Shown in pieces: positions 47,510 through 57,772 of a stretch of 64,000 nt of DNA; the first letter of the stretch is position 1, and the number at the start of each line of letters is the position of its first letter. The stretch is from Rhodococcus sp. AW25M09 (GTDB lineage: Bacteria; Actinomycetota; Actinomycetes; Mycobacteriales; Mycobacteriaceae): positions 1-64,000 of the forward strand of contig NZ_CAPS01000072.1 of the NCBI RefSeq assembly GCF_000333955.1, read 5' to 3'. The position numbers and the translations under genes were made by a program. The notes under the pieces are model-generated. The model was not told where the DNA came from. It was given only the letters and a program-made list of their open reading frames with translations, and searched no databases.

Positions 47510-48300
47510 GCCGCCGCTCCGACCCGGCCCGTTCTTCGGGTTCGGCAACAGCTGCAGAACACGATGATTCGTCGAACACGGTGAGCGAGAAGCAGGCGCG
47601 CGCTCTGGCGCGAGAAGAAGAACGTGCCCGGGTCGCACGTTCTCGGCGCAAGGCCACGCTCATCGCGCTGGCCGTCGTAATTGTCGTGGTGGGATCGGCT
47701 GCGCTGGTGTATTTCACGCCTCTCATGTCTGTTCGGACGATTGCGGTTGCAGGTGAGTCCTCGGTATCCGAGCAGGAAATTCTCGATCGGCTCGACGTTC
47801 CCGCCGGTCTTCCGCTGGTTCGGGTCGATACCGCGGCGGCGGCGCAGCGGGTGGCGATGATTCCGGCGTTGGCGACGGTGCGTGTTCAACGCAAATATCC
47901 CTCGACCGTGCAGGTGACGGTGGAGGAGCGAGTCCCGGTGGCGTTCTTCGATTCTCCGGACGGCACCCATCTGCTCGACTCGACCGGGGTCGATTTCGCA
48001 ATCGCGCCACCGCCGCCCGGGGTGGTTCGGCTGGTGACAGAGAATCCGGCGTTCGGTGATCCGGTGACGAAAGATGCACTGGCGGTGCTCGATACGTTGC
48101 CGCCACTGCTGCGTGATCAGGTCGGCGAGCTTCGGGCGAGCACGTTGTCCGATATCTCGATCCTGCTGCTCGACGGGCGAACCGTGGTGTGGGGAAGTAA
48201 GGACAAGTCGGAGCGAAAGGCCGCGGTGGCGATCGCGCTGTTGTCGCAGCCCGGGCAGATTTTCGACGTGTCGAGTCCGGATCTACCCACCACGAAATAG
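47506..48300 (+). CDS. ftsQ: Cell division protein FtsQ
   Basis: This 264-aa bitopic membrane protein has a charged cytoplasmic N-terminus, a transmembrane helix at about 51-70 and a POTRA domain ([20 protein letters not shown]...), followed by the FtsQ beta domain. It links FtsL/FtsB to the divisome. GTG overlaps the murC stop. It is the last gene of the overlapping chain before the ftsZ promoter region. Confidence 0.93.
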   Translation: MSRRSDPARSSGSATAAEHDDSSNTVSEKQARALAREEERARVARSRRKATLIALAVVIVVVGSAALVYFTPLMSVRTIAVAGESSVSEQEILDRLDVPAGLPLVRVDTAAAAQRVAMIPALATVRVQRKYPSTVQVTVEERVPVAFFDSPDGTHLLDSTGVDFAIAPPPPGVVRLVTENPAFGDPVTKDALAVLDTLPPLLRDQVGELRASTLSDISILLLDGRTVVWGSKDKSERKAAVAIALLSQPGQIFDVSSPDLPTTK

Positions 48301-48394
48301 TTTCGGTACGAAAGACGCATATTTCTGTCGGGGCGTCGGCGCGCCTAATGGCGATAACCGTCGGTGATGAATAGCGTTTCGACCAGTTCAGTAC

Positions 48395-48425
48395 TTGACA
48401 TAACTCTAAGCCTGTGGTTTAGGTT
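48395..48425 (+). promoter_or_regulatory. ftsZ promoter
   Basis: TTGACA (48395-48400) with TTAGGT or TAGGTT about 18-19 bp downstream lies in the 172-bp ftsQ-ftsZ gap. The -35 is perfect and the -10 weak. It would give ftsZ its own transcript in addition to read-through from the cluster, leaving a leader of about 45 nt. Confidence 0.5.
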
Positions 48426-48472
48426 GAGAGTTTTCCACATTTCACGCAACACTCCATGGAAGGCGAGAGCCC

Positions 48473-49726
48473 ATGACGCCCCCGCACAACTACCTCGCCG
48501 TAATCAAGGTCGTCGGCATCGGCGGCGGCGGCGTGAACGCGGTCAACCGCATGATCGAACAAGGACTCAAGGGAGTCGAGTTCATCGCGGTCAACACCGA
48601 CGCTCAGGCCTTGCTGATGAGTGACGCAGACGTCAAGCTCGACGTGGGACGCGAGCTGACCCGCGGGCTCGGCGCAGGTGCCGATCCCGAGGTGGGTCGC
48701 CGCGCAGCGGACGATCACAAGGACGAGATCGAAGAGGTGCTCAAGGGTGCCGACATGGTCTTCGTCACCGCAGGTGAGGGTGGCGGTACCGGTACCGGTG
48801 GCGCTCCCGTGGTCGCCAACATCGCCCGCAAGCTCGGCGCCTTGACCGTCGGTGTCGTCACCCGTCCGTTCTCGTTCGAGGGCAAGCGTCGCGGAGGGCA
48901 GGCCGATACCGGCATCCAGCAGCTCCGCGAATCGTGCGACACGCTCATCGTGATCCCCAACGACCGACTGCTCCAGCTCGGCGACGCGGCCGTCAGTCTC
49001 ATGGACGCGTTCCGCAGCGCGGACGAAGTACTTCTCAACGGCGTTCAGGGCATCACCGACCTGATCACCACTCCGGGCCTGATCAACGTCGACTTCGCCG
49101 ACGTCAAGGGCGTCATGTCCGGTGCAGGCAGCGCATTGATGGGTATCGGTTCCTCTCGGGGTGAGGGTCGCGCGATCAAGGCTGCCGAGTCGGCGATCAA
49201 CTCACCACTTCTCGAAGCTTCGATGGAGGGTGCACGCGGTGTGCTGCTGTCCATCGCCGGTGGATCGGACCTCGGTCTGTTCGAGATCAACGAGGCGGCG
49301 TCGCTGGTGCAGGAAGCAGCGCACATCGATGCGAACATCATTTTCGGAACCGTCATCGACGATTCGCTCGGCGACGAAGTCCGCGTGACCGTCATTGCGG
49401 CAGGCTTCGACGGCGGCACCCCGAACCGTCGCCCGATCGAGGCTGCCGCCAACGCGCGCGGCCCGATCGGATCGGCGCGCTCGGGAGAAGTGTCTTCGCG
49501 ATCGAGCGAGAGTTCCGACGGGGCAGTGTTCCGTGACCCGGTCGGAACATCGAGTGGCAGCAGCCTGCCGCCGTTGAACTCGTCGAGCTCTTCGAATCGT
49601 GAATCGTCCAGCCGCGAGTCCGCTTCCGGCAGCGGCCGCGAGTCCGTCGGTTCCGGCCGTCGGGTGCCGATCGCCGAGGACGACGGCGAAGACGAGGTCG
49701 ATGTGCCGTCCTTCATGCGGCGGTGA
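48473..49726 (+). CDS. ftsZ: Cell division GTPase FtsZ
   Basis: This 417-aa tubulin homolog has [16 protein letters not shown], the GTP-binding loop [16 protein letters not shown] and the T7 loop [11 protein letters not shown]. It forms the Z-ring. The Ser/Arg-rich linker (~340-400) ends in the conserved C-terminal peptide [12 protein letters not shown], which binds SepF. The ATG has GGAAGG upstream. Its stop overlaps the next gene (GTGA). Confidence 0.97.
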   Translation: MTPPHNYLAVIKVVGIGGGGVNAVNRMIEQGLKGVEFIAVNTDAQALLMSDADVKLDVGRELTRGLGAGADPEVGRRAADDHKDEIEEVLKGADMVFVTAGEGGGTGTGGAPVVANIARKLGALTVGVVTRPFSFEGKRRGGQADTGIQQLRESCDTLIVIPNDRLLQLGDAAVSLMDAFRSADEVLLNGVQGITDLITTPGLINVDFADVKGVMSGAGSALMGIGSSRGEGRAIKAAESAINSPLLEASMEGARGVLLSIAGGSDLGLFEINEAASLVQEAAHIDANIIFGTVIDDSLGDEVRVTVIAAGFDGGTPNRRPIEAAANARGPIGSARSGEVSSRSSESSDGAVFRDPVGTSSGSSLPPLNSSSSSNRESSSRESASGSGRESVGSGRRVPIAEDDGEDEVDVPSFMRR

Positions 49727-50490
49727 GTGAGTCAGCCTCCACCGATCCATTTCGGGTCCGCCGCGTCTCGACCACGCGCGCGGGTGGTGTCTCGGCACCG
49801 CCGTTCGACACCTTCAACCTCGGTGACCACGTCGGCGACGATCCCGCTGCCGTCGAGGCCAATCGCCGACGCCTCGGTGACCGGCTGGGTATGGGGCTCG
49901 AGCGGCTGGTGTTCATGGAGCAGGTGCACGGACGCACCGTCACTGTGGTCGACGGCCCGACGACCGAACCGATACCCATGACCGACGCGTTGGTGACGAC
50001 GCAGCACGATCTAGGGCTGGTGGTGCTGAGCGCCGACTGCGTTCCGGTGCTGCTCTCCGACGAGGAGGCGGGCGTGATCGCTGCGGTCCACGCCGGCCGG
50101 GTCGGTGCCCGCATCGGCATCGTGCCTCGGGTGTTGGCCGCAATGGTCGAGCTCGGTGCGGTGCCGGCGAGAATCGGGGCATTTCTCGGCCCCGCGGCCA
50201 GCGGCCGACAGTACGAGGTCCCGGCGCACATGCGATCGGACGTGGACAAACACCTTCCCGGCAGTGCCACGACGACCGTTCGCAATACACCCGGACTCGA
50301 TATCCCTGCCGGCATCCGGGCGCAGCTGCTGGCGGCGGGATTGTCCGGGGTGGCGCAGGATCCACGGTGCACAATCGAGGACAGGACCCTGTTCAGTCAT
50401 CGCCGCGAGGGGTCGACCGGCCGGATCGCCAGTGTCGTGTGGATGGACAGTGGATCCGCCGACGATCGACCGACCGGCAGCGAGCGATAG
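49723..50490 (+). CDS. pgeF: Peptidoglycan editing factor PgeF (YfiH/DUF152 laccase-fold)
   Basis: This 255-aa protein shows the His/Cys/His metal site of the family: VHGRTV (His69), SADCVPVL (Cys106) and AVHAG (His123). In E. coli the family removes L-Ser from wrongly made UDP-MurNAc precursors, and purine nucleoside activity has also been described. Its coupling to ftsZ by a GTGA overlap fits a precursor-quality role. The C-terminus [12 protein letters not shown] is typical. Confidence 0.9.
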   Translation: MSESASTDPFRVRRVSTTRAGGVSAPPFDTFNLGDHVGDDPAAVEANRRRLGDRLGMGLERLVFMEQVHGRTVTVVDGPTTEPIPMTDALVTTQHDLGLVVLSADCVPVLLSDEEAGVIAAVHAGRVGARIGIVPRVLAAMVELGAVPARIGAFLGPAASGRQYEVPAHMRSDVDKHLPGSATTTVRNTPGLDIPAGIRAQLLAAGLSGVAQDPRCTIEDRTLFSHRREGSTGRIASVVWMDSGSADDRPTGSER

Positions 50491-50513
50491 GTCAAGCAGC
50501 AGAGGAGGTTGTC

Positions 50514-51269
50514 ATGAGCGAACCCACCGATCACGCCGAATCCACCGACCGTGCCCGGCAGATCGAGACGGCGTTGACCTCGGTGCGGGAGCGGTTGTCT
50601 CGCGCCTGCGCCGAGGCGGGGAGAACCGCCCAGGACGTCGCCCTGCTACCGGTGACCAAGTTCTTTCCGGCCTCCGACGTTCGCACCCTGTACCGACTCG
50701 GATGCCGCGACTTCGGTGAGTCGAGAGAACAGGACGCGACGCCGAAGGTGGCCGAGACGGTCGACGAATTTCGCGACGACCCGCCTCGGTGGCACATGAT
50801 CGGCCATCTGCAGCGCAACAAGGCGAAGTCCGTTGCGGCCTGGGCGCAGTCGATCCATTCCGTGGACAGCCTGCGGCTGGTCAACGCTCTGTCCAAGGCG
50901 GCGACGGCGGCACTGGAGGAGGGCGTCCGGCAGGCCGAACTCGACGTTCTCGTTCAGGTCAGTCTCGACGGGGACGCGCACCGCGGTGGTGTAGAGCGTG
51001 ACGAAGTGCACGCACTTGCGGAGGCTGTGTCGAGCGCAACCGGTGTTCGCCTGGCAGGGCTGATGGCGGTGCCTCCGCTCGACGCCGATGCGGACGCAGC
51101 GTTCGCCGATCTGCAGAGCCTTCATCGCCGTGTGCTGCTCGATCATCCAGGGGCGCGGGAGTTGTCCGCGGGCATGACCGGTGACCTGGAAGCTGCTGTG
51201 CGCCACGGATCGACGTGCGTGCGTGTCGGTACCGCAATACTCGGCGCGCGGCCGATAACCTCGCAATAA
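50514..51269 (+). CDS. YggS family PLP-binding protein (PLPBP)
   Basis: This 251-aa PLP-homeostasis protein has the Schiff-base lysine in LLPVTKFFP (Lys49), WHMIGHLQRNKAK and the C-terminal LSAGMTGDLEAAVRHGSTCVRVGTAILGAR. It has no known catalytic activity in the family and acts in vitamin B6 balance. The ATG has AGAGGAGG upstream. It sits between pgeF and sepF as in other Gram-positive bacteria. Confidence 0.93.
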   Translation: MSEPTDHAESTDRARQIETALTSVRERLSRACAEAGRTAQDVALLPVTKFFPASDVRTLYRLGCRDFGESREQDATPKVAETVDEFRDDPPRWHMIGHLQRNKAKSVAAWAQSIHSVDSLRLVNALSKAATAALEEGVRQAELDVLVQVSLDGDAHRGGVERDEVHALAEAVSSATGVRLAGLMAVPPLDADADAAFADLQSLHRRVLLDHPGARELSAGMTGDLEAAVRHGSTCVRVGTAILGARPITSQ

Positions 51270-51350
51270 CAGTCCACGGATCACATCAGTCACAACAGAC
51301 ACTTGCGAACCTGGGGATCGACAGTAGACACCGCCACGGAAGGCAGAACG

Positions 51351-51995
51351 ATGAGCACCCTGCACAAGTTCAAGGCGTACTTCGGCATGGTTCCGCTCGC
51401 CGACTACGAGGACGACTACCTCGACGAGCCTGACACGCGCCATAGTTCCCGTGGTGGTCGCGACTACGACGACGTAGACGACCGCGAGTTCGTGAAGCCG
51501 TCGTTCGGTGGATCTCGGCACGCACATATCGAGGACGAGTACGACGACTACGAAGCACCTCGGCCGGCAGCCACTCTCGCGCCGATCGGTGGTAGGGCAC
51601 GCGGGTCGGCACCGTCGACGCGAGGCCCGGCAACCCGAGGAGCATTGGCCATGGACACTCGTATGGATGTGCGTGCAGAAACTCGACGCAGCCCGATCGT
51701 CGACGACGGCGGTCCGCTGTCGAAGATCACCACGTTGCGCCCACGCGACTACAGCGAGGCCCGCACGATCGGCGAGCGCTTTCGCGACGGAACTCCGGTC
51801 ATCATGGACCTGGTCGAAATGAGCAACGCGGATGCCAAGCGGCTGGTGGATTTCGCCGCCGGTCTGGCTTTCGCTCTGCGTGGTTCTTTCGACAAGGTGG
51901 CGACGAAGGTATTCCTGCTTTCGCCTTCCGATGTGGATGTGTCACCGCAGGAGCGTAGGCGGATCGCCGAGACCGGCTTCTACAGTCAGCAGTGA
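51351..51995 (+). CDS. sepF: Cell division protein SepF
   Basis: This 214-aa protein has an N-terminal amphipathic helix ([13 protein letters not shown]) that binds membrane, an acidic/low-complexity linker (18-115), and the C-terminal SepF fold ([19 protein letters not shown]...VIMDLVEM...[14 protein letters not shown]). It anchors the FtsZ tail to the membrane. The ATG is preceded by GGAAGGC. Confidence 0.94.
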   Translation: MSTLHKFKAYFGMVPLADYEDDYLDEPDTRHSSRGGRDYDDVDDREFVKPSFGGSRHAHIEDEYDDYEAPRPAATLAPIGGRARGSAPSTRGPATRGALAMDTRMDVRAETRRSPIVDDGGPLSKITTLRPRDYSEARTIGERFRDGTPVIMDLVEMSNADAKRLVDFAAGLAFALRGSFDKVATKVFLLSPSDVDVSPQERRRIAETGFYSQQ

Positions 51996-52077
51996 GACAT
52001 TCGCTGCTCGAAGCGGTAGTTCAGGGCTGTGACCAGCGCGCTTTGCTCAGCCAGGCGAAGTCAGGCAGAGTATAGCC

Positions 52078-52365
52078 GTGATCGTGTTCACGGTGATCAA
52101 CATCGTATTGTTTCTCTTTTGGCTCCTTCTCATCGGTCGAATCATCGTCGAGTTCATCAGGACTTTTGCGAGAGATTGGCAACCGACCGGGGTGGTCGTC
52201 GTCTTGCTCGAGGCGATCTTCACGGTCACCGACCCGCCGGTGAAGTTTCTGCGTAGGATAATTCCGCCGCTCAACCTCGGCGGAGTGCGACTGGATCTTT
52301 CCATCATGGTCCTGCTCTTCGTCGTCTTCATCATGTGGAATGTGACCAGCAGTCTCGCGGCCTGA
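52078..52365 (+). CDS. YggT family membrane protein
   Basis: This 95-aa protein has two hydrophobic segments (about 4-24 and 75-93) flanking the conserved TDPPVKFLRRIIPPLNLGGVRLDLS. It lies between sepF and wag31 as in mycobacteria (Rv2146c). Its role near the pole or septum is not established. The GTG at 52078 gives the usual length. No ribosome site is visible. Confidence 0.9.
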   Translation: MIVFTVINIVLFLFWLLLIGRIIVEFIRTFARDWQPTGVVVVLLEAIFTVTDPPVKFLRRIIPPLNLGGVRLDLSIMVLLFVVFIMWNVTSSLAA

Positions 52366-52524
52366 GGCCGTGGATGGAATGTTAGAACTCGGGACGGGCG
52401 CAAGCCGCGTGTCCCGTGTGACAGAATGGACGCCAGTTACAGTTTGATTGTTCTGCACTCGCGCGGAATGGCATATAACTGAATGCTTGCTCTACCGCCC
52501 CAAGACGCGTGAAGGGATCCTTCC

Positions 52525-53376
52525 ATGCCGCTGACTCCAGCTGATGTGCACAACGTAGCTTTCAGTAAGCCGCCCATCGGTAAGCGCGGTTACAACGAAG
52601 ACGAGGTCGACGCTTTCCTCGACCTCGTCGAGCAAGAGTTGTCGCGACTGATCGAAGAGAACGCCGACCTACGCCAGCGGGTCGGTGAGCTCGATCAGGA
52701 GCTTGCAGATTCCAAGAATTCGGCACGGCAGAACCCGCAGCCTGCTCAGGCCGCGGCACCGAAGCCCGAGCCGCAGCGTCCGGTGGATCCCCCCAAGCCG
52801 CCGCCCGTCGCTGCGCAGCCCGCACCCGTCGCACCCGTTGCTGCGGCACCCGCGCAGGGTGGCGATTCCAACATGCAGGCCGCGAAGATTCTGGGCCTCG
52901 CGCAGGAGATGGCCGATCGTCTCACCGGTGACGCCAAGTCCGAGTCCGAGCAGTTGCTCGGCAACGCTCGCACCAACGCCGAGCGGCTGGTCTCCGATGC
53001 TCGCACGCGTTCCGAGGCGATGATGACCGAGGCTCGGCAGAAGTCCGACTCCCTGCTCTCCGACGCGCAGACTCGCTCCGAGACCCAGCTGCGCCAGGCC
53101 AAGGAGAAGGCCGACGCGCTGCAGGCGGATGCCGAGCGCAAGCACACCGAGATCATGGCGACGATCAACCAGCAGCGGTCGGTGCTCGAAGGCCGGATCG
53201 AACAGCTCAAGACCTTCGAGCGCGAGTACCGGGTGCGGCTCAAGTCCTACCTCGAATCTCAGCTCGAAGAGCTCGAAAACCGTTCGTCTGCGTTGCCTGT
53301 GGACAACGGCCAGGAGAACTTCAACCAGGACAATCAGTCGTCCGGCTACAGTCAGTCGTACGCCAAGGGCAACTGA
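52525..53376 (+). CDS. wag31: DivIVA-family polar scaffold Wag31
   Basis: This 283-aa coiled-coil protein marks cell poles and directs apical wall growth. The N-terminal membrane-binding domain ([34 protein letters not shown]) is followed by a long Pro/Ala-rich linker (~75-115) and a coiled coil of near-heptad repeats ([18 protein letters not shown]...). The gap upstream (159 bp) must contain its promoter. TATAAC at 52474-52479 is a candidate -10 with no clear -35. Confidence 0.95.
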   Translation: MPLTPADVHNVAFSKPPIGKRGYNEDEVDAFLDLVEQELSRLIEENADLRQRVGELDQELADSKNSARQNPQPAQAAAPKPEPQRPVDPPKPPPVAAQPAPVAPVAAAPAQGGDSNMQAAKILGLAQEMADRLTGDAKSESEQLLGNARTNAERLVSDARTRSEAMMTEARQKSDSLLSDAQTRSETQLRQAKEKADALQADAERKHTEIMATINQQRSVLEGRIEQLKTFEREYRVRLKSYLESQLEELENRSSALPVDNGQENFNQDNQSSGYSQSYAKGN

Positions 53377-53390
53377 CGCACGTTCGAGTG

Positions 53391-53418
53391 TCGACGCTGT
53401 CCTTCATGGCAGCGTCGA
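53391..53418 (+). terminator. Hairpin after wag31
   Basis: TCGACGCTG and its exact complement flank a 10-nt loop 14 bp after the wag31 stop. It has no T run. The stem is moderate, so this is only a possible terminator, or a processing site before the small membrane gene. Confidence 0.35.
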
Positions 53419-53455
53419 ACTCGACTGTCGCGTCGAGTATTGAGCGAGGAATCCC

Positions 53456-53632
53456 GTGCTGGTCCTGACTCTCGGCGCAGCAGCGATCGGGTTCGGCTTA
53501 CTGGTTCTCGCCCTGATGACGGGGTCCGTGATCTGGGCTTGGGCATGCATCGTCGTGTGTATCGTGGGTGCAGTTCTGCTGCTGGTCGGTGCACTAACGG
53601 GCAGACGGGTACCGCCCGAGCCCGACCGATAG
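53456..53632 (+). CDS. Small membrane protein (Rv2144c-like)
   Basis: This 58-aa reading frame begins with GTG after GAGCGAGGA and encodes two hydrophobic helices (about 3-20 and 25-47) and a short basic tail, GRRVPPEPDR. The position after wag31 matches a small membrane protein found there in mycobacteria. No function is known. Confidence 0.72.
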   Translation: MLVLTLGAAAIGFGLLVLALMTGSVIWAWACIVVCIVGAVLLLVGALTGRRVPPEPDR

Positions 53633-53679
53633 CGGGCAGTCGTATGTTTGAGGCAGCAAGAGTTCTCAGGCAGTAAGAG

Positions 53680-53910
53680 TTCAGGCATCGATCCGGCTAT
53701 CACCGGAGTCTTCGGAAGAACGACGCCATCGGCGTTCAGTAGAACCGAACGGGTGAGCCCGTCACAGCTCACGTGGAGTGGCTCGATCCGACGCGGTGTC
53801 GTCGAGAGCGAGCAAGCGGGGTGGTACCGCGGTGTCGGGCGCACAGAACGCCCGAGCGTCGTCCCCGTGCCAACTGGAGTCGCGTCTTGCACGCGACCGG
53901 CACGGAGGAG
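53680..53910 (+). promoter_or_regulatory. T-box riboswitch controlling ileS (translational type)
   Basis: The leader holds the conserved T-box sequence GGGGTGGTACCGCGG at 53817-53832 and upstream stems with ATC triplets (isoleucine specifier) near 53696 and 53706. CCCCGTGCC at 53863-53871 can pair with GGCACGG at 53899-53905, just before GGAGGAG, so the ribosome site of ileS can be hidden. This is the translational design with a compact Stem I known for actinobacterial ileS. Uncharged tRNA-Ile would release the site. The exact specifier loop is not assigned. Confidence 0.85.
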
Positions 53911-53916
53911 ACCGTT

Positions 53917-56900
53917 ATGACAGATGCAAGCGCACGCCCGATCTCGGCGTCGTACCCGCGGGTCGACTTGGCCGAAGGCCGATCGGGTAGCGTCCCTTTC
54001 CCCGATCTCGAGCGCATCGTGCTGCACGAGTGGGCCGAGGACGGCACGTTCCGAGCCAGTATCGACAACCGGGCGGATGCCGAGGAGTTCGTCTTCTACG
54101 ACGGGCCTCCCTTCGCGAACGGCTTGCCCCACTACGGGCACCTGCTCACCGGCTACGTCAAGGACCTCGTCCCGCGGTTCCAGACGATGCGCGGCAAGAA
54201 GGTCGAACGCCGCTTCGGCTGGGACTGTCATGGACTGCCCGCAGAGTTGGAAGCGGAGAAGCAGCTCGGCATCAAGGAAAAGTCCGAGATCGACGAGATG
54301 GGTCTGGCGAAGTTCAACGCCTACTGCAAGCAGTCGGTGTTGCAGTACACCGACGAATGGCGCGACTACGTCACCCGGCAGGCACGGTGGGTCGACTTCG
54401 ACAACGACTACAAGACACTCGACGTCGACTTCATGGAGTCGGTCATGTGGGCGTTCAAGACGTTGCACGACAAGGGGCTGATCTACCAGGGCTACCGGGT
54501 GCTGCCGTACAGCTGGTACGAGCAGACGCCGTTGTCCAACCAGGAGACCCGGCTGGACGACGCGTACAAGATGCGTCAGGACCCCGCGGTCACCGTCCTG
54601 ATGCCCTTGACTGCTCCTGGCTCGCCCCTGGACGGCGCGAACGCACTGATCTGGACCACCACTCCGTGGACTCTTCCGTCCAACCTGGCGATCGCGGTGC
54701 ATCCGGAAGTGCACTACGTGCAGGTGCGGGGACTCGACGGTGAGCGTTACGTGCTTGCCGCTGCGCGTCTGTCGCACTACGCGAAGGAGCTGGGGGAGGA
54801 GCCGGAGGTGCTTTCCGAGCACACCGGTACCGAGCTGGTCGGGCTCCAGTACGCGCCGCCGTACGACTTCTTCCTGGGCCACGAGAACGCGCACCGCGTG
54901 CTGCATGCCGATTACGTCACCACCGACTCGGGCACCGGAATCGTCCACCTCGCACCGGCTTTCGGTGAAGAGGACATGGACGTCGCCACCGCGAACGGCA
55001 TCGAGGTGGTGCAACCGCTCGATGCAGGCGGCAAGTTCACCTCGCTGGTGCCGCCGTACGAGGGTCTGATGGTGTTCGACGCCAATCCGGTGATCATCAA
55101 GGACCTCAAGGCATCGGGCCGGTTGCTACGGCACGAGACCATCGAGCACTCCTATCCGCACAGCTGGCGCAGCGGTCAGCCGCTGATCTACATGGCGGTG
55201 CCGTCGTGGTTCGTCGCGGTCACCAAGTTTCGTGATCGGATGGTCGAGCTCAACCAAGAGATCACCTGGGTGCCCGAGCACATCAAGGACGGCCAGTTCG
55301 GCAAGTGGCTCGAAGGTGCACGCGATTGGAACATCAGCCGAAACCGATACTGGGGCAGCCCGATTCCGGCGTGGACGTCCGACGACCCGGCCTACCCTCG
55401 CCTCGATGTGTACGGCAGCCTGGACGAGCTCGAACGTGACTTCGGCGTGCGCCCCACCGATCTGCACCGCCCCTACATCGACGATCTGACGCGTCCCAAT
55501 CCGGATGATCCGACCGGTAAGTCGACGATGCGTCGCGTGCCGGAGGTGCTCGACTGCTGGTTCGAGTCCGGTTCGATGCCGTATGCACAGGTGCACTTCC
55601 CGTTCGAGAACGAGGAATGGTTCCAAACACACAATCCGGGCGATTTCATCGTCGAGTACAACGGGCAGACCCGCGGCTGGTTCTACACCCTGCATGTGCT
55701 GGCCACCGCCCTGTTCGACAGGCCGGCCTTCAAAACCGTCGCTGCACACGGCATCGTGCTCGGTGACGACGGTCTGAAGATGAGCAAGTCCAAGGGCAAC
55801 TACCCGGACGTCAAGGAGGTGTTCGACCGCGACGGCTCCGACGCCATGCGGTGGTTCCTGATGTCGTCGCCGATCCTGCGCGGCGGAAACCTGATCGTCA
55901 CCGAGCAGGGCATCCGCGAGGGAGTGCGGCAGGCACTGTTGCCGATCTGGAACGCGTGGAGCTTCTTGCAGCTCTATGCGTCGACGCCGGGGCAGTGGCG
56001 CACCGATTCTCCGCACGTACTCGATCGGTACGTGCTGGCCAAGCTCGCTGCCACCAGAGATGCCATCACCGATGCGCTCGAGGGCAACGACATCGCCGGT
56101 GCCTGCGATCAGCTGCGCACATTCTGCGATGCGCTGACCAACTGGTACGTGCGGAGGTCTCGTTCACGTTTTTGGAGCGAGGACGTCGACGCGATCGACA
56201 CCTTGCACACGGTCCTCGAGGTACTCACCCGGATCGCCGCCCCACTGTTGCCGTTGATCAGCGAAGTGGTGTGGCGCGGATTGACCGGTGGCCGCTCGGT
56301 GCACCTGACGGATTGGCCGGAGGCCGGCGAACTGCCGTCCGATCCGGAACTCGTCGACAGTATGGACGAGGTTCGCACTGTCTGCTCGACGGTCCTCGGT
56401 CTGCGTAAGGCCCAGAACCTGCGCGTTCGGTTGCCGCTGCCCGAGGTGACGGTTGCCGCTGCCGACGCCGAGCGCCTGCGTCCGTTCCTCGACATCATCG
56501 CCGACGAGGTGAACGTCAAGAAGGTCGATCTCACCGAAGACGTTGCCGTACACGGAAAATTCGAGCTCGTCGTCAATGCACGTGCGGCCGGCCCTCGGAT
56601 CGGCAAGGACGTCCAGACCGTCATCAAGGCGGTCAAGGCAGGCGACTGGTCCGAAGACGCCGACGGTGTGGTCAGTGCCGCGGGAATTGCGTTGTTGCCC
56701 GAGGAATTCACCCGCAGGCTCGTGGCAGCCGAGCCCGAGTCGACGGCTCCGTTGCCCGGAAACGCCGGACTCGTGGTGCTCGATTCGGTCGTCACCGAGG
56801 AGCTCGAAGCAGAGGGTTGGGCCAAGGACCGCATCCGAGAACTGCAGGACGCGCGTCGCAGTCACGGATTGGACGTCTCGGACCGCATCGACATCGTGAT

Positions 56901-57054
56901 CGACGTTCCCGAGCAGAGGCGAGCGTGGCTCGATACCCACCGCGATCTGATCGCGGGCGAGGTACTCGCGCTCTCGCTCGTCGACGGCACCGTCGGCGAC
57001 GACGGCAGCGATCTCGGTGAAGGGGTTCGGGCAGTGATCACCAAGTCGTCGTGA
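53917..57054 (+). CDS. ileS: Isoleucyl-tRNA synthetase
   Basis: This 1045-aa class I synthetase has the HIGH-type motif HYGH (72-75), KMSKS (621-625), an editing (CP1) domain and a C-terminal anticodon-binding region. It looks like the eukaryote-type (mupirocin-tolerant) class by its architecture and length, but that is inference. The ATG at 53917 follows GGAGGAG, which the T-box sequesters. An upstream GTG in the same frame lies inside the riboswitch and is not used. Its stop overlaps def (GTGA). Confidence 0.95.
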   Translation: MTDASARPISASYPRVDLAEGRSGSVPFPDLERIVLHEWAEDGTFRASIDNRADAEEFVFYDGPPFANGLPHYGHLLTGYVKDLVPRFQTMRGKKVERRFGWDCHGLPAELEAEKQLGIKEKSEIDEMGLAKFNAYCKQSVLQYTDEWRDYVTRQARWVDFDNDYKTLDVDFMESVMWAFKTLHDKGLIYQGYRVLPYSWYEQTPLSNQETRLDDAYKMRQDPAVTVLMPLTAPGSPLDGANALIWTTTPWTLPSNLAIAVHPEVHYVQVRGLDGERYVLAAARLSHYAKELGEEPEVLSEHTGTELVGLQYAPPYDFFLGHENAHRVLHADYVTTDSGTGIVHLAPAFGEEDMDVATANGIEVVQPLDAGGKFTSLVPPYEGLMVFDANPVIIKDLKASGRLLRHETIEHSYPHSWRSGQPLIYMAVPSWFVAVTKFRDRMVELNQEITWVPEHIKDGQFGKWLEGARDWNISRNRYWGSPIPAWTSDDPAYPRLDVYGSLDELERDFGVRPTDLHRPYIDDLTRPNPDDPTGKSTMRRVPEVLDCWFESGSMPYAQVHFPFENEEWFQTHNPGDFIVEYNGQTRGWFYTLHVLATALFDRPAFKTVAAHGIVLGDDGLKMSKSKGNYPDVKEVFDRDGSDAMRWFLMSSPILRGGNLIVTEQGIREGVRQALLPIWNAWSFLQLYASTPGQWRTDSPHVLDRYVLAKLAATRDAITDALEGNDIAGACDQLRTFCDALTNWYVRRSRSRFWSEDVDAIDTLHTVLEVLTRIAAPLLPLISEVVWRGLTGGRSVHLTDWPEAGELPSDPELVDSMDEVRTVCSTVLGLRKAQNLRVRLPLPEVTVAAADAERLRPFLDIIADEVNVKKVDLTEDVAVHGKFELVVNARAAGPRIGKDVQTVIKAVKAGDWSEDADGVVSAAGIALLPEEFTRRLVAAEPESTAPLPGNAGLVVLDSVVTEELEAEGWAKDRIRELQDARRSHGLDVSDRIDIVIDVPEQRRAWLDTHRDLIAGEVLALSLVDGTVGDDGSDLGEGVRAVITKSS

Positions 57055-57122
57055 CCGAAGGTCGCCACGTCACCGTGACCGACGGTCGCCACGTCACCGT
57101 GACCGACGGTCGCCACGTCACC
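57051..57122 (+). repeat. Three 24-bp repeats at the def start
   Basis: Units at 57051-57074, 57075-57098 and 57099-57122 differ by one base. Each begins with GTG ACC GA, so the repeats encode an 8-residue unit (VTDGRHVT) and each gives a possible GTG start in the same frame. A further GTG follows at 57123. Confidence 0.92.
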
Positions 57123-57770
57123 GTGGCCGAAGATGCTGTGACGGTCGACTCCGTCCGCGAGTTTCTCGCCGAGGCTCGCGGCGGTGTGGTGCCCATTGTC
57201 GCCGCCGGTCACCCGGTGTTGCGGTCCAGAGCGGCACGCTACGCGGGGCAGTTGGACACCGACACGTTCGCCGAGTTGATCGAGGTGATGCGTGCGACCA
57301 TGCGCGGCGCACCCGGTGTCGGTTTGGCTGCGCCACAGATCGGAATCCCGTTGCAGGTAGCGGTGATCGAGGATCTGTACGAGGTCGGCGCAGACGTCGC
57401 TCACGTCCGCGAGCGCACTCCGCTGCCGTTCCGCGTGCTGGTCAATCCGCGGTACACCCCGGTCGGATCGCAGACGGTCAGCTTCTTCGAGGGGTGCCTC
57501 AGCGTTCCCGGCTACCAGGCCGTCGTGACCCGAGCGCGCGAAGTGCGGCTCGAGTGCACCGACGAACTGGGGCGCGAGATCGACGAGGTTCTCCGCGGCT
57601 GGCCGGCCAGGATCGTGGCCCACGAGACCGACCATCTCGACGGAACGCTGTACATCGACACCGCGCACACCCGCTCGTTGACCACGAGCGAGCAGTACGG
57701 CGAGCTGTGGTCGGATCCGACACCCGAACGCGCAGCGAAGGCGCTCGGCTTCTCCGTCGATCCTCGCTGA
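57051..57770 (+). CDS. def: Peptide deformylase
   Basis: This 239-aa metalloenzyme removes formyl groups from nascent proteins. The motifs are [10 protein letters not shown] (~89-98), EGCLSVPG (Cys149) and HETDH (His191, Glu192, His195). The core starts near residue 45, and the first ~24 residues come from a repeat with several GTG codons, so the true start could be 57051, 57075, 57099 or 57123. The GTG at 57051 overlaps the ileS stop and is the conventional choice. Confidence 0.9.
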   Translation: MTEGRHVTVTDGRHVTVTDGRHVTVAEDAVTVDSVREFLAEARGGVVPIVAAGHPVLRSRAARYAGQLDTDTFAELIEVMRATMRGAPGVGLAAPQIGIPLQVAVIEDLYEVGADVAHVRERTPLPFRVLVNPRYTPVGSQTVSFFEGCLSVPGYQAVVTRAREVRLECTDELGREIDEVLRGWPARIVAHETDHLDGTLYIDTAHTRSLTTSEQYGELWSDPTPERAAKALGFSVDPR

Positions 57771-57772
57771 CC

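Noticed and set aside
57051..57122. Direct repeats as an insertion or attachment site
   Set aside because: Perfectly in frame with def and without any integrase or transposase nearby, so a simple tandem duplication explains them.
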